The notes: a model not told the origin generated them from the letters alone. DNA of 64,000 nucleotides from Paraburkholderia xenovorans LB400 (GCF_000013645.1 NC_007951.1:1054001-1118000); one strand, 5' to 3'. Counted from the stretch's first letter, positions 16,657-27,497 are shown. Translations and numbers: made by a program.

Positions 16657-16797
16657 TGGTTTTTCGCTTCGCACAACGGCTGGGATTTCGCGTCGCCGAA
16701 CGGCGGCTGGGAATATCCGGCGTTCTGGGCCGTGACACCGGTGGTGCAGGCGCTGCCGCTCGGTGGGGTGAAGGCGCCGCGGGCGGTGGCCGCCTGA
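16657..16797 (+). pseudogene. C-terminal remnant of a DoxX-family membrane protein
   Basis: One frame after cobQ reads FFASHNGWDFASPNGGWEYP, then AFWAVTPVVQALPLGG, and ends at a TGA at 16795-16797. The GGWEYPAFW pattern followed by a small-residue hydrophobic stretch is typical of the end of DoxX-family proteins. No start codon or upstream transmembrane part precedes it, so this is only a leftover of about 46 codons. It lies between cobQ and a shared terminator. Confidence 0.55.
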
Positions 16798-16815
16798 GCG
16801 GTTAGGCGGAGGGTT

Positions 16816-16851
16816 GAAAAAGCACGCGCCGCAGGGCTGCGTGCCTTTTTT
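16816..16851. terminator. Bidirectional terminator between cobQ and the thioesterase gene
   Basis: GCACGC (16822-16827) pairs with GCGTGC (16839-16844). The stem is preceded by an A-run and followed by CTTTTTT, so it can end transcription from both sides. Confidence 0.8.
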
Positions 16852-16877
16852 CATGGCGTGGTTCTACCATCGCCCAA

Positions 16878-17297
16878 TCAATACAACACGATCTGCGTAC
16901 ACCGGAACAGCGCCATCGTCTTGCCCTTCGGATCCGTGACCGTGGCGTCCCAAACCTGCGTGCTGCGCCCCAGATGCACGCTCTTTGCGACCGCGCGGAT
17001 CGTCCCTTCCGTCGCCGTGCCGAGAAAATTGCTTTTCACTTCGATCGTCGTGAAATTGCGCGCCGTCTCCGGCAGATGCGCGAGGCAGGCGTAGCCGCAG
17101 GCGGTGTCGGCGAGACCGATCACGGTGGCGGCATGCAAAAAGCCGTTCGGCGCAAGCAGTTCCGTGCGCACGGTCAATTCCGCGGTCAGCGCGCCTTCTT
17201 CCAGCGACACGACATGCACGCCCAGCAGGCCCGGCAGCGAGCCTTTCTGGCGTTCGTGAAGGTGTTCGACGGTGTATTCCGGGCGCAGTTTGCTCAT
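16878..17297 (-). CDS. PaaI-type hotdog-fold thioesterase
   Basis: The 139-residue protein is a hotdog-fold acyl-CoA thioesterase-like enzyme of the PaaI/DUF4442-like group. It shows GLLGVHVVSLEEGALTAEL, then APNGFLHAATVIGLADTACGYA (the HAAT helix with the active-site region), then IEVKSNFLGTATEGTI and TVTDPKGKTMALFRCTQIVL. The substrate cannot be told from sequence. It stands alone between the terminator and the parA-like gene, transcribed on the minus strand. Confidence 0.82.
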   Translation of the reverse strand: MSKLRPEYTVEHLHERQKGSLPGLLGVHVVSLEEGALTAELTVRTELLAPNGFLHAATVIGLADTACGYACLAHLPETARNFTTIEVKSNFLGTATEGTIRAVAKSVHLGRSTQVWDATVTDPKGKTMALFRCTQIVLY

Positions 17298-17508
17298 GAG
17301 ATTCGGGTCCTGGTTGGAAAAATCGGCGGTGCACGGCGGCTAATTAGCCGTTTGGGGGCTTCGGCCAACGTGCATTTGTCGATATTATCAACGGCTGGAC
17401 CGGCAGGTGGGCCTGAAAACCAGTCCGGATCCGGGCACACTTGCGCATGTCAGACCAGATACGCGGCAAACCGGCTGGCGGCATCCAGCCTTCTTTCCGG
17501 GAGAATTC

Positions 17509-18147
17509 ATGACGGTGATCGTAGTGGCGAATCCGAAGGGCGGCGTGGGCAAAAGCACGCTGTCCACCAATCTGGCCGGCTATTTCGCGGCGGCCGGCGA
17601 ATGGGTCGCGCTGGCGGACCTGGACAAACAGCAGTCCGCGCACGCGTGGCTGTCGCTGCGGCCCGACACGCTGCCGGCCATCGAAACCTGGGAAGTCAAT
17701 CTGGACGCGCCGGTCAAACCGCCCAAAGGACTGGAGCATGCTGTCATCGACACACCGGCCGGGCTGCACGGCAATCGCCTGAATATCGCGCTGGATCTGG
17801 CCGACAAGGTGATCGTGCCGCTCCAGCCGTCCATGTTCGATATTCTCGCCACCCAGGAATTCCTCGAACGGCTGGCCAAGGAGAAAGCGGTCAGGAAAGG
17901 CGCCATTGAAATCGGCGTGGTCGGCATGCGCGTGGATGCGCGCACGCGCTCGGCGGAGCAACTGCATCGCTTTGTCGAGGGGCTGAAACTGCCGGTGCTG
18001 GGCTTTTTGCGCGATACGCAGAATTACGTGCAACTGGCGGCCCACGGGCTGACGTTGTGGGACGTGGCGAAAAGCCGTGTGGAGAAGGATCTGGAGCAGT
18101 GGCAGCCGATCGTCGAATGGACTAGCGGGGCCGGCAGGAAGGGTTGA
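17509..18147 (+). CDS. Orphan ParA-like ATPase
   Basis: The 212-residue protein is a deviant Walker ATPase of the ParA/MinD group. It has PKGGVGKST at residues 9-17, DLDKQQSAHAW, VIDTPAGLHG (Walker B-like) and VIVPLQPSMFD. The start at 17509 has CCGGGAG six bases upstream; the frame opens earlier at 17407. No parB or partition site lies nearby, and it is shorter than chromosomal ParA. Such orphan ATPases may position cellular cargo rather than DNA, but nothing in the sequence identifies a partner. Confidence 0.8.
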   Translation: MTVIVVANPKGGVGKSTLSTNLAGYFAAAGEWVALADLDKQQSAHAWLSLRPDTLPAIETWEVNLDAPVKPPKGLEHAVIDTPAGLHGNRLNIALDLADKVIVPLQPSMFDILATQEFLERLAKEKAVRKGAIEIGVVGMRVDARTRSAEQLHRFVEGLKLPVLGFLRDTQNYVQLAAHGLTLWDVAKSRVEKDLEQWQPIVEWTSGAGRKG

Positions 18148-18300
18148 GGCGGCAGGGCGGGCGGCTGTGTGCCCCCCGCGCTGTGCCACCCGCTACGTCG
18201 AGCTGCCGCGCGGTGAATTCCCCGGTGACTTCCTGGGGGCGCGCGCGGCGGATATGGGGTGAACTGCTAGCGAACCTGCCGGCAAACCAGGGCAGCGCGT

Positions 18301-18687
18301 TCAGGTCCAGTTCTGCGTCGGCACGTGATCGCGGCTGCCCTTGATCCTGTTGTTGTCGTCCACGAACACGAGGTCCGGCTTCCAGCCGGCCTTCAGCTCC
18401 GCTTCGTCCACCACCGCGAACGCCGCGATAATCACCAGGTCGCCCAGCTGCGCGCGCCGCGCCGCCGATCCGTTCAGCGAGATCATGCCGCTGCCGCGTT
18501 CACCCTTGATCGCGTAGGTCGAGAAACGCTCGCCGTTGTTGATGTTCCAGATGTCGATCCGCTCGTTTTCGACGATGTTCGCCGCTTCCAGCAAATCTTC
18601 GTCGATCGCGCACGAACCTTCGTAGTGCAGTTCGCAGTGCGTGACCGCGACGCGGTGGATCTTCGACTTCAGCATGTTGCGTTGCAT
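18301..18687 (-). CDS. panD: Aspartate 1-decarboxylase
   Basis: PanD makes beta-alanine for pantothenate. Starting at MQRNM (18687), the residues match the E. coli enzyme by position. Lys9, the Gly24-Ser25 self-cleavage site (YEGSCAID) that yields the pyruvoyl group, and Tyr58 (FSTYAIKGE) are all present. The frame also allows a start two codons upstream. It lies 51 bases downstream of panC on the same strand, so the two beta-alanine/pantothenate genes form an operon. Confidence 0.95.
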   Translation of the reverse strand: MQRNMLKSKIHRVAVTHCELHYEGSCAIDEDLLEAANIVENERIDIWNINNGERFSTYAIKGERGSGMISLNGSAARRAQLGDLVIIAAFAVVDEAELKAGWKPDLVFVDDNNRIKGSRDHVPTQNWT

Positions 18688-18738
18688 GACCAATCCTGTG
18701 TGATTTCTAATGCGTGTCGACGCCCGTGCAAGACGGTT

Positions 18739-19623
<885 letters not shown>

Positions 19624-19759
19624 CTAAGGAATCGCGCGGGCCGCCGCCTCACTGGTAATGACAGGTTCGGAGCGCGGGATTGTAGTGGATTTGGACGGCT
19701 GCGGCACCAAAAAGAGGCTTCTTCTCCCGCCGGGCGGAACCGGGCCTCGTTTGAGGGCC

Positions 19760-20635
19760 TCAGGCCGGCAGATAGGCGAGGCGCACATAGATCGGCGCGA
19801 ACGGTTCCGCCTGGGTGATTTCAACGAGCGATTCGCGGCACAGTTCGAGCACGGCGATGAAATTCACCACGACCACCGGCACGCCTTTGCTCGTGTCGAA
19901 CAGGTCGGAGAACTCGATGAAGCGCGCGTTCTGCAACTGCCGCAGGATCGAGCTCATATGCTCGCGCACCGAAAGCTCTTCGCGCGAAATCCGGTGGTGC
20001 TGGACCAGCTTGGCGCGCTTGATCACGTCGGCCCAAGCGGCGCGCAGGTCTTCGCTGTTCACGTCGGGAAAACGCGGCGTGATGCTTTGCTCGATGTAGA
20101 CCTCGGCGCGCAGGAAGTCGCGCCCGAGTTGCGGCAACTGGTCGATGCGCTGCGCGGCGAGCTTCATCTGCTCGTATTCGAGCAGGCGCCGCACCAGTTC
20201 CGCGCGCGGATCTTCGGCTTCGTCGCCACTGTCCGCCTTCTTGACCGGCAGCAGCATGCGCGATTTGATTTCGATCAGCATCGCGGCCATCAGCAGATAC
20301 TCGGACGCGAGTTCGAGATTGGTCTGGCGCAACTGGTCGACGTAGCCGAGGTACTGCACCGTGACGTCCGCCATCGGAATGTCGAGCACGTTGAAGTTCT
20401 GCTTGCGGATCAGGTACAGCAGCAGATCCAGCGGCCCTTCGAACGTTTCGAGAAACACCTCCAGCGCGTCCGGCGGAATGTACAGATCCGTTGGCAGCTT
20501 GAAGAGCGGCTCGCCGTACAGGCGTGCGAAAGCAATGCCGTCGACGGTGTCGGGTGTCGAATCGGTGGCGGGCGCGGCCAGCGCGGCGTCGGCGGGGGCC
20601 GGCGGAGCGCCGTGTGCCTCGTCGGCGTGACTCAC
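19760..20635 (-). CDS. scpA: Segregation and condensation protein A
   Basis: ScpA is the kleisin that bridges the SMC/MukB-like condensin complex with ScpB. After an Ala/Pro-rich N-terminal tail of about 30 residues the 291-residue protein shows the family start FEGPLDLLLYLIRKQNFNVLDIPMADVT in pieces, then ELASEYLLMAAMLIEIKSRMLLP. The winged-helix C-terminus includes VPVVVVNFIAVLELCRESLVEI. It lies four bases downstream of the small DUF3460 gene. Confidence 0.93.
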   Translation of the reverse strand: MSHADEAHGAPPAPADAALAAPATDSTPDTVDGIAFARLYGEPLFKLPTDLYIPPDALEVFLETFEGPLDLLLYLIRKQNFNVLDIPMADVTVQYLGYVDQLRQTNLELASEYLLMAAMLIEIKSRMLLPVKKADSGDEAEDPRAELVRRLLEYEQMKLAAQRIDQLPQLGRDFLRAEVYIEQSITPRFPDVNSEDLRAAWADVIKRAKLVQHHRISREELSVREHMSSILRQLQNARFIEFSDLFDTSKGVPVVVVNFIAVLELCRESLVEITQAEPFAPIYVRLAYLPA

Positions 20636-20639
20636 GCGC

Positions 20640-20825
20640 TTAGAAGTTTTGATAGTACGAGTAAGGCGTCTGTTCTACGCGCGAGGCTTTCTGCTCGGCG
20701 CGTTCTTCGAGATCGATCGGCTGTTTGTCCCACAGCAGCGCGCGGCCGCGGCGTTGTTCGGCTTCCAGATTGGGCTTCTGCTGTTTGAGCTGGTTCAGGA
20801 ACTGGGTGATGTCCGATTGATACAT
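20640..20825 (-). CDS. DUF3460 family small protein
   Basis: A 61-residue protein beginning MYQSDITQFLNQLKQQKP and containing GRALLWDKQPIDLEE and TPYSYYQNF. It matches the short betaproteobacterial DUF3460 family, whose function is unknown. It lies immediately before scpA on the same strand with four bases between them. The open frame continues upstream to 21116, but that part looks like noise. Confidence 0.8.
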   Translation of the reverse strand: MYQSDITQFLNQLKQQKPNLEAEQRRGRALLWDKQPIDLEERAEQKASRVEQTPYSYYQNF

Positions 20826-21296
20826 GGCTCGACGTCCGTGGTATGGGAATTGGCGGGTCCTGGCGGCGATTCGCCGGGCACCACTGCTATTCCAGAATTT
20901 TACCGCATGCGCGGCGCGCGGGCGAAAAACGGCGGCAGCGCCGGGCGGCCGGCGCTCGAAAATACGTGGAACCCGCGCGGCGCGGTGTGCGTCAAAGGCG
21001 GGCGCGTCGCCTGGGGGGCGGCGTCGCTGGATGCGGCGCGGGCGTCGAGGTCTTCGCCGGCGTGCCGCGCCGCGCGCGAATCCGGCGGCGAGGCCCGCCG
21101 CACGCGGCGCCCCCATTTTTAGAGATCTCGCGGCATCATGCCGATGTGGTCAAATAGCGAGCTTCGGCCGCCGCGGCGCGCCTGAGCGACAGAATTCATC
21201 AACCACGGCCGGAGGTCCTGTTTGGCGGGGTGTGCGATCGACAAGCCGCGGCTGCGGCGCGGCAAGGCCGGTTTCGGGCGTGGGCCTGTCGCGCCC
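20826..21296. other. GC-rich intergenic region between DUF3460 gene and tamA
   Basis: About 470 bases of very GC-rich sequence separate divergent genes. I see no RNA gene, repeat or convincing promoter. An in-frame start at 21222 would extend tamA by 25 residues into it. Confidence 0.5.
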
Positions 21297-23057
21297 ATGC
21301 GGCACTGGCTGCGCGCGTGGCTGGCATTCGGCCTCGTCATGCTGACGCTGGCGGCCGGCAACGCTCACGCCGCGAAAGCGGCAGCCAGCTACAAGGTCGA
21401 TATCGAAGCCACGCCGCGCTCGCTGCGCAAGCTGCTCGAAGCGCATCTGGATATCGCGCGTTTCGCCAAACGTCCGGACATCAGCGACGACCAGTTCGAG
21501 TTTCTGATCACCGCCACGCCTCAGCAGGTGCGCGATCTGGCTTCCACGCAGGGCTATTTCACGCCGGTCGTGCGCACCGACGTGCGCACCATCGACGATA
21601 CGAAGCGCGTCACCGTGAGCGTCGATTCCGGTCCGCAAACGGTGATCTCGTCGATTTCGCTGTCGTTTCGCGGGCCGGTGCTGACCGAAGACCCGGCGCA
21701 GGAGAACGCCGCGCGCTTCGCGTTTTCGCTGCACGAAGGCGATCCGTTTTCGCAAGGCGGGTGGGACGACGCGAAGAACGCGTCGCTCAAGGCCTTGCAG
21801 GCGCGCCGCTATCTGGGCGCGAAGATTTACCACTCCGAGGCGCGCGTCGATCCGCGCACGCACGAAGCGAAACTGTCGGTCACCTACGAAAGCGGGCCAA
21901 CCTTCACGATGGGCAAGCTCGACGTATCGGGCACGCTGCGCTACCCGGAACGGATCGTCGAGAACGTGAACCCGATTTCGGCGGGCGATATCTACGACGT
22001 GCAGCGCGTCGCCGAATTGCAGCGGCAGCTGCAAAACACGCCGTACTACGCGAGCGTCGCGATCGACGTGGATAGCGACCCCGCCAAACCGGTCGAGACG
22101 CCGATGCACGTGAAGGTGTCGGAATATCCGTACAACAGCATTCGCGGCGGCGTGGGTTATTCCACGGACAACGGTCCGCTGGTCCAGGGCGCCTATTCGT
22201 ATCTCGATACATTCGGCAAAGCCTGGCCGTTCACTGTCGAGGGCCGCGTCGACCAGATCCAGCAATACGGGCAAATCGAGCTCTCGATGCCGCCGGGGCG
22301 GCGCGCGTGGACCAACAGCATGCTGGCCTCCTACACCACGACCGACGTTTCCGACACGCGCATCTACAGTATTCGCGGCGGCGTGCAGCGGGCCCGGACC
22401 TCGCAGTTCATCGACTACAACTACGCGCTCCTGTTCTATCAGGACCGGCTCGACCAGAACGCGGCCGCGCCGACCACGAGCCGCGCGCTGGTGCCGTCCT
22501 GGTCATGGACCCGGCGCAACACCGACGACCCGCTGTTCCCGCGCACGGGCAACCTGATTCACGTCGAGGCGGGCTTCGCGGTCAAAGGGGTGCTCACCGA
22601 CCAGACCTTCATTCGCGGCTACGCGCGCGGCCAGCAGTACCTGCCGATCGGCAAGGAAGACCTCGTGCTGATTCGCGCCGAACTGGGCGGTGTGTTCACG
22701 AGCGGCCCGTCGAGCGGCATTCCGGCCTCGCTGCTGTTTCGCGCGGGCGGGTCGAATTCGGTGCGCGGCTATGGCTATCAGAGCATCGGTAACAACGTCG
22801 ACGGCTCGGTGCTGCCCACCAAGTACCTCGTCACGGCGTCGGCCGAGTACCAGCACTGGTTCAACCACGACTGGGGCGCTGCTGCGTTCTTCGATGTCGG
22901 CACCGCCACCGATACGTGGGGCGAAAAAGTCTTTTATCCGGGCGTCGGCGTCGGGGCGCGCTGGCGCAGCCCGGTCGGCCCGGTCAATGTCGACGTCGCC
23001 TACGGGATCCGCAACCGCAGCGTGCGGCCGTATCTGACGCTCGGCATCGCCTTCTGA
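21297..23057 (+). CDS. tamA: Translocation and assembly module protein TamA
   Basis: TamA is a BamA-like outer-membrane barrel that, with TamB, helps assemble or supply the outer membrane. From the ATG at 21297 the 586-residue protein has a signal peptide (WLAFGLVMLTLAAGNAHA). POTRA-like repeats cover residues about 30-280, including the GKLDVSGTLRYPERIVENVNPISAGDIYD unit in pieces. The 16-strand barrel carries the surface-antigen signature GGSNSVRGYGYQSIG. The sequence ends in Phe, as barrel proteins do. The start at 21222 is less likely. tamB follows 28 bases later. Confidence 0.9.
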   Translation: MRHWLRAWLAFGLVMLTLAAGNAHAAKAAASYKVDIEATPRSLRKLLEAHLDIARFAKRPDISDDQFEFLITATPQQVRDLASTQGYFTPVVRTDVRTIDDTKRVTVSVDSGPQTVISSISLSFRGPVLTEDPAQENAARFAFSLHEGDPFSQGGWDDAKNASLKALQARRYLGAKIYHSEARVDPRTHEAKLSVTYESGPTFTMGKLDVSGTLRYPERIVENVNPISAGDIYDVQRVAELQRQLQNTPYYASVAIDVDSDPAKPVETPMHVKVSEYPYNSIRGGVGYSTDNGPLVQGAYSYLDTFGKAWPFTVEGRVDQIQQYGQIELSMPPGRRAWTNSMLASYTTTDVSDTRIYSIRGGVQRARTSQFIDYNYALLFYQDRLDQNAAAPTTSRALVPSWSWTRRNTDDPLFPRTGNLIHVEAGFAVKGVLTDQTFIRGYARGQQYLPIGKEDLVLIRAELGGVFTSGPSSGIPASLLFRAGGSNSVRGYGYQSIGNNVDGSVLPTKYLVTASAEYQHWFNHDWGAAAFFDVGTATDTWGEKVFYPGVGVGARWRSPVGPVNVDVAYGIRNRSVRPYLTLGIAF

Positions 23058-23085
23058 TGGAAACCTGCTTCTACATGATCCACGC

Positions 23086-26000
23086 ATGACCACGGACGTT
23101 TCCGCCCAACCTCCCGCACAGCCGCCCGGCGCTCATCCGCCGGGGCAGCAGCCGCCACCCGAAGGGCCTCCGCCCAGGCGTCGGCTCGGCCGGTTGCTGC
23201 TGAAAACGCTCGCGTGGACGGTGGCCGTGGTCGTGTTGTTGCTCGCGTTGGCGGCAGGCTTGCTGTATGGCGCGCTGACCACGGAGCGCGGCACCGCCTA
23301 CGCGTGGCAGGCGGCGGTGAAGCTGCTGGGCGGCAAGCTGAGCGGCACGCTTGAAAGCGGCGCGCTCGCCAACGGCCTGCAATTGCGGCAGGTGCGCTGG
23401 CGCAGCCTCGACGGTAGCGGCACCGATATTCAGATCGACCGCGTGGCGGGCCGCTGGGCGCTCGCGCGCCAACCGTGGCGCTTCACGGTCGACTATCTGC
23501 ATGTCGGCACAGTGGATGCGCGCATCGGCGCTTCGTCGTCGGGCAGCGGGCCGATGAAGCTGCCGCAAGATCTGCGCTTGCCCATCCAGCTCGACATTCG
23601 CGACGTTCAGGTCGACAAACTGTTGCTGCACCAGGGCGCGTCGACGACCGAATTCTCGCGCTTCGTTTTTCATGGACGCAGCGACGGGCGGCATCACGAG
23701 GCCGCCATCGAGCGGCTCGACACGCCGTTCGGCGCGGTGACGGCGGCCGCCAGGCTCGACGGCGTGCGGCCGTTTCCGCTGAGCGGGGACATCGGCTATT
23801 CGGGCAAGGTCAACAACGAGGCGGTGCAGGTGGGTGGGCATCTGAGCGGCTCGCTGGAGAATCTGATCGCCGAGCTCGATGCGAGCGGCATGAAGCTCGC
23901 GGGCCACGCCAGGGTCGAGGCCGAGCCGTTCGGCGACGTGCCTCTGCGGCGCGCCACGCTGACTTTCGATCACATCAACCCGCAGGCATTTTCGCCGGGC
24001 GCGCCGCAGGCCGATCTCGCCGTGCGGGCGGAGTTGCAGCCGGTCGGGCAAGGTGTGGCGGGTGCGGACGCGGCGGGAGCGAGCGCCGCGGATACGGCCA
24101 GCGCAGCACAGCATGCCATTGCCGCAAGCGGCGGACACAGCGCTCAGCCCCACGCGTCAGGCAAAAGCACTGCCGGTTTTGCGGTCGCCGGCCACGTTTC
24201 GATCGTCAACGCCAGGCCCGGCGCGATCGACCAGAACCTGCTGCCGCTGATCGATGCCAAAGCCGACGTGCGGCTCGACGCCGAAACGCAGCGCATCTCG
24301 AACCTGAACGTGCGCCTCGTGAAGAGCGCCACGCTCACCGGCGGCGGCGCGCTGAGCGGCAAGCATGGGCAGTTCGATCTGCAGGTCGCCGGGCTCGATC
24401 TGAATGCGCTGCAGGCAACGGTGCGGCCCACGCAGCTTTCCGGTCCCATCGGTGTTCGTCTGAACGACGACGTGCAGAGCGTCACGCTCGACCTCGTCGA
24501 CCCGAAAGCGGCGCTGCGCGCCCAGGGCAAGATTACCTTCGACCCCGCGCGGATGAGTTTCAACGACGTGCGCATCACGTCGGGCAAAGGCCGCATCGAT
24601 CTGTCCGGCGCACTCAAGCACGACGCGAACTCCACCTACAACCTGAAAGCGCAACTGACCGATTTCGATCCGTTGACGCTCGCTTCGCAGATGCCGTCGC
24701 GCACGCCGGTAGCCGGCCCGGCACCGGCGGCGAGCACGGCGAGAAAGAGCGGAACGGCACAGGCCGCGGCGCAAGCCGGCAGTACCGCCGGCGCAAAGAG
24801 CGCGGCGCCCGCCGACAAAGCCGCCGCCGCCGTGAAAAACACCGCGAAGGCAGCGGTCAGAGCCGAAGTGGTCCAGCGCAAAACGCCGGCGCCGAAGCGC
24901 GGCGCGCCGCCCGCCCGCAAGATCGAGGCGCGCGTGAACGGCACGCTCACCGCGGCCGGCATGCTCGGCCCGGTTTTCACGACCAGGGCCGACTTCAAAC
25001 TCGGTCCGAGCGTGTACGACGGCCTGCCGCTGACCGGTAGCGGCACGGTCCAACTGGCGGGCTCGCGAATCCTGCCGAGCCGTGCGAACCTCTCGGTGGC
25101 GGGCAATCAGGTGGATCTGCAAGGCAGCTTCGGCGCGCGCGGCGACCGGCTGAAGTTTCGCGTCGACGCGCCGGAACTGGAACGCCTCGGCTTCGGTCTG
25201 GCGGGACTCGTCGCTGCCGACGGCGATATCACCGGCTCGTTCGCGCATCCGAATGTGGTGCTGAACTACAAGGCGGACAGCGTGGTGTTCAGCAGCAACC
25301 GCATCGGCCATGCGGAAGGCCACGCGGAACTGCGCGACGGCGCGAACGGCGCGCTCGTCTTCACCACCGACGCACGCAATGTCAGCACGGGCGGCGTCGA
25401 TCTGAGCACGCTCACGGCGCGGTTGTCCGGCACGCGCGCCAATCACACGCTGGAGGCGGCGGCCACCGGCAAGCTGCAGGACCGTCCGCTCGATCTCACG
25501 CTCGCCGCCAACGGCAAGCTGACCGAAGCGCGCGAAGGCACGCGCTGGGACGGCACGGTCACGCGCTTGCAGAATCGCGGCACGCCGTCGTTCAATCTGG
25601 AGTCGCCGCTCGCCGTCAGCGCCGGGCCGCAGCGCCTGACGCTCGGCGCGACGAAGCTCACGCTCGAAGGCGCGGTGCTGAGCCTGAAAACGTTCGCCTT
25701 CGACCACGGCAAGATTCAGTCGGCGGGCAGCCTGACTGACATTTCGGCCGTGCGTCTTCAGGATCTGCGGCGCCAGATCACCGGCGAGCCGCCGATCGTC
25801 AAAACCGACCTGGTGTTCGACGGCGACTGGGACTTCACGCTCGGCAGCACGGCGAGCGGCCACATCCAGCTGAAGCGCCGTAGCGGCGACGTCACGGTCG
25901 AGATCGGCCGGGGCCTCGCTTCCCTGGGCATTTCGGATATCACGGCGCGCGCCGAGTTCAGCGGCGGCAACCGCCTCAACGCCACGGTGCACGCGCAGGC

Positions 26001-27393
26001 AAGCCGTATCGGCGTGATCGACGCCGACGCGCACACCACGCTGGTCATGCGCGACGGCTTCCTGACCGTGAGCGAAGAGGGCGCGCTCACCGGCAATGTG
26101 AACGCCAATGTGCCGTCGCTGAAAACGACCGGCGGCCTGTTCGGTCCGAGCTATCTGCTCGACGGCCACCTCGCGCTCAAGCTCGCGCTCGGCGGCACCG
26201 TCGCCAAACCGAATCTGACCGGCTCGCTGCTCGGCGACGGAATTTCCGCGACGATGGTCGACCAGGGCGTGCAATTGAAGGACGGCGTGGTGCGCATCGC
26301 GCTCTCGCAGAATCTGGTGGACTTCCAGCAGGTCGAATTCCACGGCGCGAGCGGCACGCTGCGCGCCACCGGGCGCGTGCGTCTGGACGGCGCGCAGCCG
26401 GACCTGACCGCGAGCATCGTCGCGGACAAGCTCGAATTGTTCGCGGCGCCGGATCGCAATCTGTCGCTGTCGGGCAGCGCGACCGTGGCGAACGGCGGGA
26501 CGCTGGGCGGCATGGAGATCAACGGTAAATTCGTGGTCGATCACGCGTTGTTCGACATGCCGGAGCAGTCCGCGCCGAAGCTCGGCGACGACGTGGTGGT
26601 GGTGCGCCCCGACGGTTCGGTGGCGGGCGAGCGGCCGCGGCCCGTGGCGGGCACCAACCGGCCGATCGGCCCGTTCGCGCCGCGCGCCAATATCGACATC
26701 AACCTGGGCAACAGCTTCCGCTTCCGCGGGCAGGGCGCCGACCTGGGACTGAGCGGCACGATCACCGCCATGAGCGCGCCGAATCTGCCGCTGCGCGCAG
26801 TGGGGAACGTGCTTGTCACGCCGGGTTCGACCTATACCGCGTTCGGCCGCAAGCTCAATATCGAGAACGGCTTCTTCACGTTCAACGGTCCGGTGGCCAA
26901 TCCCGGCATCAACATCCTGGCCATGCGCCGCAACCAGCAGGTCGAGGCGGGCGTGCAGGTCACGGGCACGGTTCAATTCCCGACCGCGAAGCTGGTGTCC
27001 GAACCGAACGTGCCGGATAACGAAAAGCTCTCGTGGCTGCTGTTCGGTCATGGCACGGATCAGGGCAACAACCTCGGTCAGCAGAGCACCATGACGACGG
27101 CGCTCGCGTTGCTCGGCAGCGCGAGCGGCAAGCGGATCGCGCAGACTTTCGGGCTCGACGAGTTTTCGATCGGACGAAGCGAAGTCGGGCTGACCGATCC
27201 GCAGGTGGTGATGGTGTCGAAGGCGATCAACGAGTGGCTCGTGATCGGCTACGAACAGGGGCTGCAGTCGGCGAGCAATGCGATCAAGGCGACAGTCAAC
27301 CTGACGCGGTACTGGTCGGTTGCGGCTTATGGCGGCACGTTCGACGGCCTCGATCTGCTGTACACGCGGCGCTTCGACCGGATCCGCTGGTGA
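23086..27393 (+). CDS. tamB: Translocation and assembly module protein TamB
   Basis: TamB is a very long, inner-membrane-anchored periplasmic protein forming a beta-taco groove thought to carry phospholipids to the outer membrane, in complex with TamA. The 1435-residue product has a Pro-rich cytoplasmic tail, one membrane segment at about residues 40-62 (WTVAVVVLLLALAAGLLYG), long beta-rich repeats, and a C-terminal DUF490 domain with PNVPDNEKLSWLLFGHG and IGYEQGLQSASNAIKATVNLTRYWSV in pieces. An Ala/Lys-rich low-complexity stretch at about residues 540-610 is unlike the rest and may be a species-specific linker. Confidence 0.93.
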   Translation: MTTDVSAQPPAQPPGAHPPGQQPPPEGPPPRRRLGRLLLKTLAWTVAVVVLLLALAAGLLYGALTTERGTAYAWQAAVKLLGGKLSGTLESGALANGLQLRQVRWRSLDGSGTDIQIDRVAGRWALARQPWRFTVDYLHVGTVDARIGASSSGSGPMKLPQDLRLPIQLDIRDVQVDKLLLHQGASTTEFSRFVFHGRSDGRHHEAAIERLDTPFGAVTAAARLDGVRPFPLSGDIGYSGKVNNEAVQVGGHLSGSLENLIAELDASGMKLAGHARVEAEPFGDVPLRRATLTFDHINPQAFSPGAPQADLAVRAELQPVGQGVAGADAAGASAADTASAAQHAIAASGGHSAQPHASGKSTAGFAVAGHVSIVNARPGAIDQNLLPLIDAKADVRLDAETQRISNLNVRLVKSATLTGGGALSGKHGQFDLQVAGLDLNALQATVRPTQLSGPIGVRLNDDVQSVTLDLVDPKAALRAQGKITFDPARMSFNDVRITSGKGRIDLSGALKHDANSTYNLKAQLTDFDPLTLASQMPSRTPVAGPAPAASTARKSGTAQAAAQAGSTAGAKSAAPADKAAAAVKNTAKAAVRAEVVQRKTPAPKRGAPPARKIEARVNGTLTAAGMLGPVFTTRADFKLGPSVYDGLPLTGSGTVQLAGSRILPSRANLSVAGNQVDLQGSFGARGDRLKFRVDAPELERLGFGLAGLVAADGDITGSFAHPNVVLNYKADSVVFSSNRIGHAEGHAELRDGANGALVFTTDARNVSTGGVDLSTLTARLSGTRANHTLEAAATGKLQDRPLDLTLAANGKLTEAREGTRWDGTVTRLQNRGTPSFNLESPLAVSAGPQRLTLGATKLTLEGAVLSLKTFAFDHGKIQSAGSLTDISAVRLQDLRRQITGEPPIVKTDLVFDGDWDFTLGSTASGHIQLKRRSGDVTVEIGRGLASLGISDITARAEFSGGNRLNATVHAQASRIGVIDADAHTTLVMRDGFLTVSEEGALTGNVNANVPSLKTTGGLFGPSYLLDGHLALKLALGGTVAKPNLTGSLLGDGISATMVDQGVQLKDGVVRIALSQNLVDFQQVEFHGASGTLRATGRVRLDGAQPDLTASIVADKLELFAAPDRNLSLSGSATVANGGTLGGMEINGKFVVDHALFDMPEQSAPKLGDDVVVVRPDGSVAGERPRPVAGTNRPIGPFAPRANIDINLGNSFRFRGQGADLGLSGTITAMSAPNLPLRAVGNVLVTPGSTYTAFGRKLNIENGFFTFNGPVANPGINILAMRRNQQVEAGVQVTGTVQFPTAKLVSEPNVPDNEKLSWLLFGHGTDQGNNLGQQSTMTTALALLGSASGKRIAQTFGLDEFSIGRSEVGLTDPQVVMVSKAINEWLVIGYEQGLQSASNAIKATVNLTRYWSVAAYGGTFDGLDLLYTRRFDRIRW

Positions 27394-27458
27394 TGTGCGC
27401 GATGCGGGCTTGAATCTGCGCGGCCGGGCAAAAAAAGCGCGGCAGAAAACGGCACAGC

Positions 27459-27497
27459 AAAAAAAACGGCACGACTTTTAAGAGCGTGCCGTTTTTA
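27459..27497. terminator. Bidirectional terminator between tamB and metG
   Basis: AACGGCACG (27465-27473) pairs perfectly with CGTGCCGTT (27485-27493). The stem is flanked by an A-run on the left and TTTTTAT on the right, and sits between two convergent genes. Confidence 0.88.

Noticed and set aside
24157..27051. A 964-codon open frame antisense to tamB
   Set aside because: Same compositional shadow effect; the plus-strand TamB frame has clear domain structure.
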